From assembly GCA_030248065.1 (NCBI GenBank), contig JASAMV010008138.1:1-64000 (forward strand): a DNA stretch of 64,000 nt, given 5' to 3'. Positions 12,184 through 24,200 of the stretch are shown here, piece after piece. Position 1 is the stretch's first letter. Every line of letters starts with the position of its first letter. The position numbers were made by a program, and so were the translations under genes. The DNA is from Rhynchonema sp. JSB1_4. Its lineage: Eukaryota > Nematoda > Chromadorea > Monhysterida > Xyalidae. Under the pieces are notes generated by a model. That model did not search any database, was not told the origin of the DNA, and saw only the letters and a program-made list of their open reading frames with translations.

Positions 12184-12245
12184 ACTCCGATAGCTCAGCT
12201 GGTAGAGCAGTCGCTCGCGAAATCGAGTCTCGAACCCAAGTCAAT
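12184..12245 (+). tRNA. tRNA-like fragment (D-arm), probably pseudogene or SINE head
   Basis: The sequence TAGCTCAGCTGGTAGAGCAG near 12191 matches a tRNA D-arm and the internal box A promoter, with GCTC...GAGC pairing. A weak TCTCGAACCC box B-like stretch follows about 25 bases later. I cannot form a convincing acceptor stem or a normal T-arm, so a working tRNA is unlikely. No second copy was noticed in the window. Confidence 0.4.
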
Positions 12246-12823
12246 CCTTTCGCGAGTCCCAGTTTGCAGCAAGCAATAATTGTTCATCAAAGATTTTCGT
12301 TCGTGCTTGCGTTCCCTTCATTACAACATCGTGTGCCGTCGCAAAGCAAACCACCGATTTGTTGATCGAATTGTGGCGTAATAGCCTAAGCATACTTCGT
12401 TCTCTCACGCAACATGAAACAAATTTTCTCACGCGGGTTGGTTCTCACGCGCGCGCCAGCGTTTGTTTCGTGTTGCGTGAGAGAACGAAGTACCGTCGTG
12501 GCCACCATTGCCTGTCCCATGTTGGTAGCGCCTTGCATCTGTAGAAATCGATTTATTATATTTCAATTGCAACGTTTAGCCATCTGTGAAAGTGCCAAAC
12601 AGCAAAATGAAACGAATTGCACACGAACCATAATAGTACCCAAGCCCCAGCACGAAAACAGCCAGCGGCTTTTTCTGCGCTTTCTGCACTTTTTGTGTCT
12701 GGGCGCGAAGGAGCCTGATTAGCAAGCGTATCTATCCTTATACATGGCGTCCACAAAAGTGCACTCTAGAGCACTTAAGTGCACGTTGGGACAGGTAAGG
12801 GTGGCCACGACTTCATTAGTTAG

Positions 12824-13918
12824 CAGTGTTCGAACGGGATTCATTTTAAATCCCGGGATCGGGATCGGGATTAGGATCAAGAAAGTGTCGGGATCGGGAT
12901 CGGGATCGGGATCCCGGTTTTGAAAACCCGGGATCCCGGGATCGGGATCGGGATTGACCAGATAGTCCAAAAGCAATAGTTTTTATCATTTTATGCATAA
13001 GATGCAAGTTAATGTCACAGACAACCATGAAACATGTTTATCACACATGGATAAACACCCGGAACAGTTATTAAAGCCGATTGAAAATCGAGAATAGCTG
13101 ATGACTGATAAGTTCAAAGATCATAATTGTAGCCGATCAGTGGCAAAGCCCTTGACAAAAAGACAAGCATTTCGACGTGCCAGTCGCGGAAACTTTGCCT
13201 TATTTGTTGCCCACCATGACAACATTTCCTCGAAACTGAGTCCCTTCGTTTGAAGCAGCTTTGTGTAAGCGTTCAGTTTCAGCTCGACTTGTTCGCGACT
13301 TGTTCTAGCTCGACTTGTTGGTGGTGCTTGCGTTTTTCATCACGCTCGGAATCAGCCGTCGAGCACCTCTTAGGGGCGCGGCCATGCAAACACGGTTGTG
13401 GGCCGCGGATCAGCAATAATTCTATGTCCAATGACCGCCGCGCGTTTGCATGGCCGCACTTGCGGGTCGTGGTTTGCGGGTCATTTGAAACATTTATTTA
13501 GCCATTACACACAAAAAAATGAACCAAATCAGCGCTGTGCTACGGCAGTCTGCGACGTTGGCTCTTCGCTGATGGGTTAATTTTTGTGTGTTGCAGCCAA
13601 ATAAATGTTTCAAGTGACCCGCAAACCGCGACCCGCAAGTGCGGCCATGCAAACACGGGGCGGTTATTGGACATAGAATATTTTTCTGACCCTCGACCCG
13701 CGCCCGCGTTTGCATGGCCGCGCCCCCCTTACAGCAGCTTGGCGAATTATGATTGCATAATTTTTACTTTTTGTTCTCAAAAGTTAATCCCGATCCCGGT
13801 ACTTTTTTGGGCGGGATCGGGATCGGGATTGACTTTTTCAAAATGACGGGATCGGGATCGGGATCAGAAAAAGGGCCCGGGATCCCGGGATCGGGATCGG
13901 GATCCCGTTCGAACACTG
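12824..13918. mobile_element. hAT-like non-autonomous element with GGGATC arrays
   Basis: The ends are CAGTGTTCGAACGGGAT at 12824 and its mirror at 13918. They are flanked by a perfect 8-bp duplication, TTAGTTAG, at 12816-12823 and 13919-13926, which is diagnostic of hAT-type insertion. Both ends carry arrays of GGGATC units (about 12855-12955 and 13785-13910). There is no transposase. A second MITE is nested at 13373-13728. The element lies between the two sushi gene copies. Confidence 0.9.
13373..13728. mobile_element. TTA-flanked MITE nested in the hAT-like element
   Basis: The terminal repeats GGGGCGCGGCCATGCAAAC and their mirror are flanked by TTA at 13370-13372 and 13729-13731. The arms pair over most of their length, including a GTTTGCATGGCCGC block repeated four times in alternating orientation. 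The two TGAAACAT words at 13486 and 13605 are the two arms of this palindrome, so they are not independent. Confidence 0.85.
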
Positions 13919-14170
13919 TTAGTTAGGCCTTATTTCACCATCAAATCTGTAATCAAGTGAAAATTCATAAAGTGTTTTACAGACGTTTTTCGTGTGTGTC
14001 GAAATTTTCTGTAATGTACAACATTGCTGTTCTCACCGTGCTGGTCGCTATTCCCAACAAGCGTGGAGCAGCCTTGGCTTGCCAAGGCTACTTTGAGAGC
14101 ACAAGTCGGTTCAATAATAGTGAATTTTGTTTGTGAAGAACCTTTCACTCTTTCTCATTGACAACAGTTA

Positions 14171-14917
14171 GGCCGCATTCACAATGCAGCGCGTTAGCGT
14201 GTTAGCGCGTTAGCGTGTTGCTGATTAGCGTGCACGCTTTTTCCGCACGCTTTTGCATTCACAATGGAAAATTGAAAAAGCGCGTTAGCGTGCGCGCTTA
14301 TCAGTGACACGCTAATGCGCTAACGCGCTAACGCGCTAATCAGCAAAACGCGTTTGCATTCACAATGCCCATTGGTCTGGGTGTTGGCAAATGCCGAATT
14401 TTTTTATTTCTTTGTTTTGAAAACGGCAACCAATCGCTTTCAAGATTCATTCAAACTTATTTTGATTCCAAAAGAACAGTTTCCTCAAATGTAAAATCTA
14501 TCTAGTCGCGACATGAACAATCCATGCGTGCAATACAGTCTCCTTGTCGTGTCATGCATCACAATTACATCACCAAAGAGGATGCACAACACATAAGCAG
14601 ATGAACAATGTGTTGCGCAACGTTTGCTTGCTGCTAATATCACAGCAGCCGAAACTGTTTGCCTCAATCGATTGATAGCGTAAAAAGATATGCTTCTAAG
14701 CATCAAAATGGAGCAAAAATGTTCTCAGTGAACGCAGCAGGCTTTATTTCCTACATTTTCACATTTTTGCGGTCTGATAATGTTTTCAAATCAAATTATA
14801 AACTTTAGAACACGCGCATCCAGTGCTAACGCGCAAAAAATAGAACCAGTCCTAATCGTGAATAGCGTGCGAGAAAAGTTGCTCGCACGCTAACGCGCTT
14901 GCATTGTGAATGCAGCC
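14171..14917. mobile_element. TTA-flanked MITE in intron 1 of sushi copy 2
   Basis: The ends GGCCGCATTCACAATGC at 14171 and the mirror of GGCTGCATTCACAATGC at 14917 are flanked by TTA at 14168-14170 and 14918-14920. Sub-terminal arrays of GCGTTAGC/GCTAACGC units follow on both sides. Copy 1 lacks this insertion, so it post-dates the gene duplication. Confidence 0.85.
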
Positions 14918-15667
14918 TTAAAGCTCTGGCACAATCTGAATTCAGAAACCCCATGCTCAGCCATTGGCACGACTGGCACGGCGCCGTCCATCGCGTACAG
15001 TCACACGGCCAGTTCGTTGAACGAATACAGTTTCGGCACAATTGCCACGTTGTCGTGCACTGATCTCGGTGTGAGCACACTGCTGGCCACTGGTACGTGA
15101 CACGACGCACAGTTTGTCTGATCATGACAAGAATTTCGATAATTCAGATAATTACTGTTAGAAAGTCACCCTGATTTGTCAGGTTCAACATCAACATCAT
15201 TAGCATACGGCGAGGTTGTCGCTCTGTCATGTCTGCCTGACGGCACTTGGTCAACCGAAGCCACGTGGCAATGTCTATCTGGTAATGATCATGCTTCAAC
15301 AAACGCCAGTACATTTTTAGATTGAGCAGATTTCAATATTTTGTCTCAGCCTGCAAAGCATTGCGCTCAGACCGAGTCGGCCGTACCACTATCGCATACA
15401 CCGGTACCAGCACCAATGGTCTGTATTTGGCTGGCTCCACCGTTAGTTCGTTGTAATGTACAACTCTTTTGGTAGTTACAAACGCATGTGCGATTATGTT
15501 GGGAACGTAAAGTACAAAAAACAGAACGTAAACTGCTCTTTCAGGCCACAGTGAATTGCCGTGAATCAGGCAACCGTGCCACGAGCGAGAACGCGGATTT
15601 GTACGAACAAAACTCGCTGCAGATTGCGGCTGACACCACAGCAGGTTTGTATTGAAGGATATCTTGA

Positions 15668-16151
<484 letters not shown>

Positions 16152-16810
16152 TGCAATCTAAAATCACTCAGCGATGTCTTGCAGATGTTTCACTAACGTG
16201 CAGTGACGGCAACTGGAAGGATGCAGACTTGCACACGGTTACAGTTATCAATTGCTTTCAAAGTTCGTTGGGTGTGTGTTTATTGCTGCTTATTTTTCGA
16301 CCTTGTTGCTCCACAATTATAACATCAGGAGCAATATAAGATCGTGGGATCATTTCTATAAATTTCTATAATTTCATATACACACTTGTGCGAGTGTAGA
16401 CGTTGCCCTGAACTGCTTCGCTCCCGCTGTTTCTAGAATGTTCGAAAGCGTCGTTGCCTCTTCGTTCACCGGTTTCACGGGCAGCAGTCGTCACGGTGAA
16501 ACTTGGAATGCACCGATTCTGGCCACGTCTGCCGCTACCACGGTCGCGTGTAGAGGAATGACTCAGGTGGACATCAAGGTCGATACCGTAACCCAGGTGT
16601 GTTTGGGGAAGTCGCAGATACGTTTTGTATGATTTACTGACTTCTGATACCAATGAGAACAAGATAATGCAGACAATCACGACGGTACCCTGGGACCATT
16701 CATTCCAATGTTTCGATGGTGTTTGGCAGACACAAGTTGATGACGGCACCACAGTGCAACACGGCGATGTCGTGTCGGCAACGTGCACTGCTGGAGGCGA
16801 GGTGGGGTAA

Positions 16811-17800
16811 ATTGCGAGTGAACAGCAAGTGAATTGTGACTTTTACTTCCTTTTGGTTTAGGCATGGTAACCCTTTTATCCGCTTTGAGATTATTCCTAT
16901 TTTATGTTCTATACATATTTATTGATATTTGGCAAAATTCAATTATATTTGGCAAAACAAGATTGTCCCAATGACCAAAGCAGAATTCATCAATCCTGAT
17001 TTTCAGGTTTATTCTTAACCGTATTTCTGATGAAACATTTGCACCTGAAAATAAACGAACATCAGGGTCACCCTTCTTGAATGTCGACTATGAAATAGAA
17101 TGCTGAAGATGGAAGATGCTGGCTTGTTGTGGCACGTGGTACAAAGTCATTTCGTGTTCGACGTCATCCTGACTTTGCGCTCGGTGGCTGGACAGTGTTT
17201 GGGTAATTGGACTGCGCAGTGAATCCAAATTAACATCATGGGGAGCAAAATTGCCGAAATGTCGCACGTCGTTGATGCTATTGATATCAAAACAACTGCA
17301 GCCCACGCGCCCAGCCAGCCACCCTGGTCGGCAATTTTTCGCGATTTCACACACAGAGACGGAAGAAAATTTTCAAAAACACTCTATAGTTATTTGGTAA
17401 AAATATGTGAACGTGCGAAATGTGAACTGTTCTTGCATGCTGGTTGACCGCTTTGGCAGCCACAGACGTCAGTCAGTTGATTGTGATGATCAAACAGGAA
17501 CGTTTTGTAGCAAGTGTTCCAACATTATGAGGGCATATGAGCTTCAGACTGTTAACGTGAATTCACACAGCAAGCTGATGTTTCACAGGACCAGTGAATC
17601 GAGCAGCATGCGTAGTTAAGCACCCTGATGCGACCGACCCCACTTGACTGACTATTACACACGACATTAAGACTGCCATTGCTTAGCGCCATGTGCGTGC
17701 ATCTCGTCTGATGATGATGATGTTTTTCGCGCTTCCGCGTTTTGCGCACGCAAACAGGGTCAAAGAAGTTTGCGACCAACTGTGTGACGTTTCACCGAGA
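16811..17800. other. Intergenic region before the Gly/Pro-rich gene
   Basis: No gene, repeat or RNA is recognised. The short open frames on both strands near 17088-17450 show no codon pattern or family motif I trust. Confidence 0.4.
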
Positions 17801-17806
17801 ACGCAC

Positions 17807-17814
17807 TATATAAG
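17807..17814 (+). promoter_or_regulatory. Candidate TATA box of the Gly/Pro-rich gene
   Basis: TATATAAG lies 116 bases upstream of the ATG at 17930. This would place transcription start near 17840 with a roughly 90-base leader. It is the clearest TATA element next to a called gene in the window; no initiator sequence was tested. Confidence 0.5.
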
Positions 17815-17929
17815 CGGCACGTGATAACACGGCATGAACTAAGTTTGCACTTCAACTGCGGTTTGACTTGCTTCGTTTGCTCTATCAAATCCTCTTCTGC
17901 TCTATTTTGCGGTCACATTTTTCAAAAAA

Positions 17930-19574
17930 ATGAAGGTTTTGATGGCTTTGCTGTTGGCGTCAGGTGTAACTGTGGACGCGTTCGCTCACTGGGGAAGAGT
18001 GAAACGACAGTGAGTTCCTACAGGAGGGTCCCTATCTTTGTCGGTTGGAGGCAGTAGCTCAGTATATCATCATCGACAAAAGCGGACACTGGGTGCAATG
18101 TAGGCAGACCCAACCCCAAAGCTTTGTTATTATCTGTCTTGCCTGGTCATAACTTCATAAATTATACCGTCCTTGCACTCGCATGATCGGGAGATCCACC
18201 AATATTTTAGTCTTGCGTTGTGCTTTGACGTTTTGGTACCGTCCGTCTGCCCGACAAACGTAATGTGAAGGGTTGTTCAATCAATTAATCAATTAATTCC
18301 AGTGATCATCAACAACAACGCGAAGGTCACAGACACATGGACGGAGGCGGAGGGGGTGGCGATGGTCAAATGCCTCCACCTCCCGACGGTGAACCGAACC
18401 CGTCCGAAGAGGGTCTCACCCCTGCAGAGGTGCAGGCGCAAAGGGACTGCTTCCGACTGTGGTTGTCAATGAATCGTACGGTCACCGTGCTGCCTGATGG
18501 GACAGGATACACAGCTGACACATTGTCGAGGGACCCAGGTTGGGGTCATCTGTTGACACCATGACCATGTCATTTTGGGTACCAACTTGCGCGTTACCGA
18601 TGGGCGTGAAAACAAGAATAACGACCAATATTGAATAAAAAATGTTTTGGTCTTTGTGAGGGCATTGCGTTCTTTCGAATCGTCTCTTTGCCCGCCTCAC
18701 TTTCTGTAACCTATTCTCTTTCATTCTAATCTCTTTACATACGTTAGCTCATTCACTGCAGCTGGTGTGCGCGCACTACAAGATCACGTGCGTCTGATGC
18801 ACGCGCTCGTGTTGGCTGAGCCCGAACGCCGCATTCGTCAATTCGATCCGGCCACCGTGCAATTCTTCGATCACATCGATGACATGACACACTCGTTTGA
18901 GAATCTGCCTAATGGCGTCAGGGTGAGGATCAGTCATGACAATAACGATGATGATTTTCTTCTTTTTCATATTTTAGACCGATATCAATCTTGGTGTGAC
19001 TTGCCTTGGTAGCGCGTGATTCTTGCATTAAGGATATTACGAGATTTACTGAAACCACTAATTTCGCCGAGCTTTTCGTCATTCATTTTAGATCTCGCTG
19101 GACGAATGGCATCACTAAATTTCTTAATATCCTAAACTCAAAAAGTCACGTGACCAAGGCAGATCGCATCCGATCCGATCACCAATCTCTTTATCGATCG
19201 CCCAATTTCGCACACAGGTGACCGTGCGTGGCAACACACCCGCAGCGCAGGCGGTCGCATGTGCGCATGCTGACGGCGTCAGTCTGTTTGTGCAGGTTCG
19301 TGCTGTTTGCTGTTCGTTTCAAAACTCACACAATGCACGGATATATTGAAAAAATATCAAAGAAAATTATTCCAAACGAAAACACTTCAAAATTTAACAA
19401 ATTATGTTGCAGAATGGTCCAATCGAAGAAGACGTGCTTCACGACCCGACCACGGCCACAGAGTGCATAATCGCACGACCGTTTGTGCGAGGAATTCGTC
19501 AGGATGGAGGAGGGGGTGGCGGAGGTGGGGGTGGGAGTGGACTACCACCTCCACCACCTCCAGGGCGTCGTTGA
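17930..19574 (+). CDS. Secreted Gly-rich/Pro-rich protein of unknown family
   Basis: Exons 17930-18009, 18303-18538, 18762-18922, 19218-19295 and 19413-19574 sum to 717 bases, giving 238 residues, with clean GT-AG junctions. The start codes a signal peptide (MKVLMALLLASGVTVDAFA) followed by GRVKR, a possible proprotein cleavage site. The mature protein is bracketed by two similar low-complexity tracts: MDGGGGGGDGQMPPPPDGEP near residue 40 and DGGGGGG...SGLPPPPPP at the C-terminus. Between them lies a globular-looking part containing RDCFRLWLSMN, DHVRLMHALVLAEPERRIRQ and VACAHADGVSLFVQ, with three Cys in total. I recognise no family. The stop TGA is also the first three bases of a TGAAACATC word. 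A polyadenylation signal AATAAA lies at 19923. Confidence 0.8.
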
Positions 19575-20493
19575 AACATCATGAATTATATTGTTATATA
19601 TGCGAATGTGATACTGATGCTCATGCCTGGATCTCTATCTCATTTCCAAGTCATGTTATGCTAGCAGATCTGTTCGGGTCAATTCTCGTCGTCAACTCAG
19701 CGCAAAAATGCCATGTTCATATTTTCCTTGCTCATTCAGGGGTGTCTGAGTTGGCGACTAACTTTGAGGACCAAACAATTGTAGCCATCTATTTTCTGAT
19801 TACTCTATGAACATCTGAAGTACAAAAACCATGGAAAAATCCCATACAGTACTATATTCTAATGTATGTAACGTACCATATAGGTACTGTATATTATTGA
19901 TGCCATATTCTTTATGACTTCGAATAAAGATTTACAGCGTATTCACGACGCCACTCGCTTTTGTAATAAACCAAGACATCAAGTGCATGTGTGTGTACAT
20001 AACACCGCACACACACCACCGAAACATCAAAATGTCATTATTTTCTACAAAGTGAACACACCCACCGGCGCTACAAAACAATGGACGCAGCGGCAGATTT
20101 TAACAAAACTTGGAAAAGCACTGATAAACATGCGTGGGGCTTGTTATCTATATATTACCAAGAGATGAAAGTCGCACGTTTTTTTTTGTAACCTGGCAGA
20201 ACAAACAATCGGTTTACTGCGCAAGTAGAGTTTTAGTGAAACTTCGGCGCTGACGCACCGACGCTATGCCCATGCGGCAATAAATTCACAGACTCTTGAT
20301 AGCAGAAAAACGACGGTTGTTTTTCATTGGTGTTGGGGTGTACAATGAGTGTGTTCAGGCTCGATGTCCCGCTGGGTGTCGATGTCCCCCTGGCCTCGAT
20401 ATCCCCCTGATGAGAAAGTATGTGAGGGATACCAAACACAGTAGCGTGCCAATCGACGAAGAGCCGTTGCGGCTTGCCATATCTGACAAATGG

Positions 20494-20770
20494 ATATTGG
20501 TTGCACAATGACTATATAAGAACCCATCCAAAAATTTTCCTGAATGGTAAGGCACGTCTCGCTGCAGATCACAAGCGGTCTATTTATATTTTTTCCAAAA
20601 CATTTCTGCCGATATCACGCACACAGTGTTCAAACAGCTTCACTGTAATATCGCCAGAAATGTTTTGGAAAAAATATAAATAGACCGCTTGTGATCTGCA
20701 GCGAGACGTGCCTTACCATTCAGGAAAATTTTTGGATGGATTCTTATATGGTCATTGTGCGACCAATATC
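20494..20770. repeat. Near-perfect long hairpin, arms about 110 bp
   Basis: The left arm (about 20495-20607, containing AAGGCACGTCTCGCTGCAGA) is matched by its reverse complement (about 20655-20768) with only a few differences. The loop is about 45 bases. I see no target duplication or transposon-like terminus, and both arms would pair in a transcript to give a long double-stranded RNA. Confidence 0.85.
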
Positions 20771-20792
20771 ATATATACATCGAATCGGCTAT

Positions 20793-20881
20793 CACGAATC
20801 ACCATCGGCGGCATCGGGGGAGATCGGAAGTGGATAAATACTTTCATTTATTCAGCATGCCACCGATGGTGATTCGTGATG
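20793..20881. repeat. Second inverted repeat next to the long hairpin
   Basis: ATCACGAATCACCATCGG near 20793 is mirrored by CCGATGGTGATTCGTGAT ending near 20880, with a loop of about 50 bases. It begins about 25 bases after the 20494-20770 hairpin, so the two may be parts of one foldback element. Confidence 0.75.
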
Positions 20882-21242
20882 GCCGCTTCAGAGTACATGC
20901 CCTCCATTGGTCACTTTCAGCCAGCAGGAACAACCCAAAGTCGATTGGCATGCAACGACGCGGCATATGAAGGTGATTTCATATCAGGTGATTTCATTCG
21001 ACACCCAGGGGGCGGACATCGAAATTTAAAAAATGAGTGAAGCGTTTCAACCGGTATACACCACGACAGTGTCAAGCTTTACATTCCCTGAATAAGCAGC
21101 ATACTTATACGCTGCCCGCAGCATTGCTAATCTCATTGTACAAAATCGTTTGCTTATTCTCGCGCGTTCAGAAATAATCGAATAATTCCATATTTTTCTC
21201 AGAAAAAAAAACTGAAAAAGCAACTGGATACAAGGACAGACG

Positions 21243-24200
21243 ATGACCAATCAAACGATGAGCGCGACTCAAGACCTGCCGAATCCGTTTGGTGACCGAG
21301 TGGAGGACCGACGCGAGTACTCCGAGTCCTTTCTCACGCCGCCACATCGTACGCCGCTGCAACATCTGTGCAACTTTATGTGTCCGTGTGTGGCCAGTCG
21401 CATGCATCCGATTGAGTTCGATGACCCGGTTAGATCGTCTACGTCATCGTTCCTGACGATGGCCTGGTGTAGCAGTAGGCTCCTCTTGGTTTGCGAAGGA
21501 TCCTATAGACTACCACCAGTTCACCATTATTGTGTCGAAAACAAACTTAGTAATTGGTGGATGTATAATCTGGGTTTCGGTTCTGTGCAAGACAGATCTG
21601 CCCAGAGAAATAGAGCTTCTTCATGCGTCTTTCAACTCCTCTAGTCTTCTCCATTAAGCCAGACCGGTACCTTTCGCTGGGAGCTGCAAGCGCTGTGCTC
21701 AAACGCTTGGTATTAATATTCTGAACTTCGCATGCCTCTTTCACAGATCGAAATGGAAAACGGCGAAAAGGCTGAGGGCGAGGAAGAATTAGACGAAAAT
21801 GGAGAGAAAAAGAAGAAAGATCACATGACAGGTGAAAAATTTCGGGAAAATTGTTTTAATTTTTCTCTTTTTTTGAAATCTAAAAATTTCGAAGATCGTT
21901 TGCCGCACGCGATTGCGATTTGCGGATACGAGGCTGAGGACCCAAAGGAAGAAATGACATTCGCTAAAGGAGCGCGATTCGCTGTACTGGATGACAGGTG
22001 AGAATTATGATTACAATCTTAATTTATTGGTTGATTAGTTATGTATTGCTGCATGTTTAAATTTATTTGTAATTTGTCTTTTTAAATTGTTTGGAGTTAA
22101 TATATTTCAGCCAAAGTCCCGACTGGACCTATGCTGCCAACATGGAAGACCGTGAGATGAAGTTCATCCCGCGTCGGGCTATTGTCGTTATCGAAGCCAC
22201 TTGCCCGTTTGTGCATGGTTTTGTTAGATAGCGGAAAAATGAAAAAATGTAATATTTCACACACACAGATGGTTCGCGGGCAACAACCAATCCGCGACGA
22301 GCAGACGTGATGCGGAGAAGCAGTTGATTTCGGCTGGCAAGTTGCCAGATGGCACGTATTTGGTGCGGGAACGAAAGAATCATCCCGGTTGGCGCTTGCC
22401 CTTTTTATTATGTGCTCAGAGCCCATAATTTCTTAACTAACGAAAAGCCGTGCAAGTTGTGAGTCAGGAAAGGTTAGATCTACAGATCGCCAGGGATCAT
22501 GAATACCCAGGTGCACTCAGCCAACAGATGTTTCACAGACGATTGAAATACTGATCCGCATAAAACTAAAAGCATTTTGTCAACATTTTTTCACAGGCGA
22601 GTTCGCACTAACGGTACTCTCTGACGGCAGCGTTAAGCCACCGCTGCTGAAACATTACAAGCTGACATTCACAGTCAACGGGGACGTGCGACTTGGCACC
22701 AAGGGACGTTGTTTCCCCAACGTTACGATGCTTCTTGAATACTATAAAGGTGCGTGACAAAGGGGCAGACAACTGTCTGGCTTTATCATCGGACAACTAG
22801 TCAAACTAATAATCGATGTTGGCATGTGATAACGAGGCTGACTGGGCAGTGATGATGTTCCAAATATCAAAATTTTATGATTTTCCTTTTCTTTGGACTC
22901 ACTGGGACGGAGGGCCTCCAACCGTTAGTTTTGATGGGATGGTAGATGGCGTGGTGAGGTGAATGAAAATGGACACAAGTGCCTCACTTATCGAGAGCAA
23001 TGCATTTTTTCTTCAAGAACAAGGTTTGTTGTCCAGCCAGCGACGACTACAACCACGGGCTCAGCTGTCCCCTGACGGTGCCCCTGCCGCAGTTGATTCC
23101 GACGAGCTTCCCCTTCTACAACAACTACTTCCTTCGTGTACCCGAGATTCCGGCCGATTGCATCACCGTCCAGGAGCGTATCGGTGGCGGTGCATTTTCG
23201 GACGTCTATGCTGGTATAATTGCGTAGGATTATCTAATCAGCATCATCACTTTTTTTCAAAAAAAAAATTCAACTTGCAGAAATATTTGTGCTCACTGTA
23301 TTGTCTATAGGCTTGCTGCGTCGAGAGGAATGGGCAAAACCGGTGGTGGTCGTGGTGAAGATGCTCAAACAAGAGTCGGCCAAAAATGAGGTTTGCGCAT
23401 AATAATAAAAACAATCTGTCTTGTAGAATCACGCATGGGAAAACACCGGAATCGATTCAAAATACTGATGTCAATGACTGTGTACTGGCGCTTTCAAAGA
23501 CTAAATTTGTTGTTATTAAATTTATTTTTCTGAAAAAAACACGTTTCATAGAAACGTCAAGTTTATGAAGACCTATGAAGCTATAGATGAGCTTGTGGTT
23601 CCAGATGGAAAGTTTCGGTAGACACCAACGTAGGGACAATAAATGTGCATCAAAATCTCTCTGGTCCCTGATGTTTCAAGGAGGTGGACAACATGGCGCA
23701 ATGCACATTGGACATCAACGCAGCGATTGTGCGTCTGTACGGCATCAGCACAATTGAGTCGCATTTGTGTTTGATCAGCGAACGAATGGAGGGTGGCGAT
23801 CTGGAGAAAATGCTGAAGGAACACAAACATCGCATCAACATTGTCGTCATTTTGGATGTGCTCTTGCAGGTTGGCATATCGGAAAAACTATGTGATCGAG
23901 ACACGGCTTATTCTAATGTCGTCGACGTATGTCCTAGACAATCCGAGCAGCTCTGGAAGCCAGGTTTCTTTGTGTGCCGACGAGGCTTGACAGCACCTCG
24001 TCTTCAACAAAAGCTCCCAACCATATTCCGCACATCAGTCCGTGAAAACAGGTCGAAACGGAAAACGAAAAATACGCTGCACAATTCACATTGCGCGTCA
24101 ATTTCACCTGTTGAATCGTAGTGTTTCTAGAATGCCCTAATGTCGAACGGTGGTGCCCCGCAGGTATCATCAGCAATGCACTACATGGAGGAGTCAAATG

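Larger units (their letters stand above)
19575..21242. other. Intergenic region with two long hairpins
   Basis: No gene is recognised. An AATAAA at 19923-19928 may end the upstream transcript. Two inverted repeats (20494-20770 and 20793-20881) are listed separately. The remainder is AT-rich without a feature I can support. Confidence 0.5.

Noticed and set aside
12184..12245. Functional tRNA gene
   Set aside because: Only the D-arm is convincing; no matching acceptor stem or standard T-arm could be formed.
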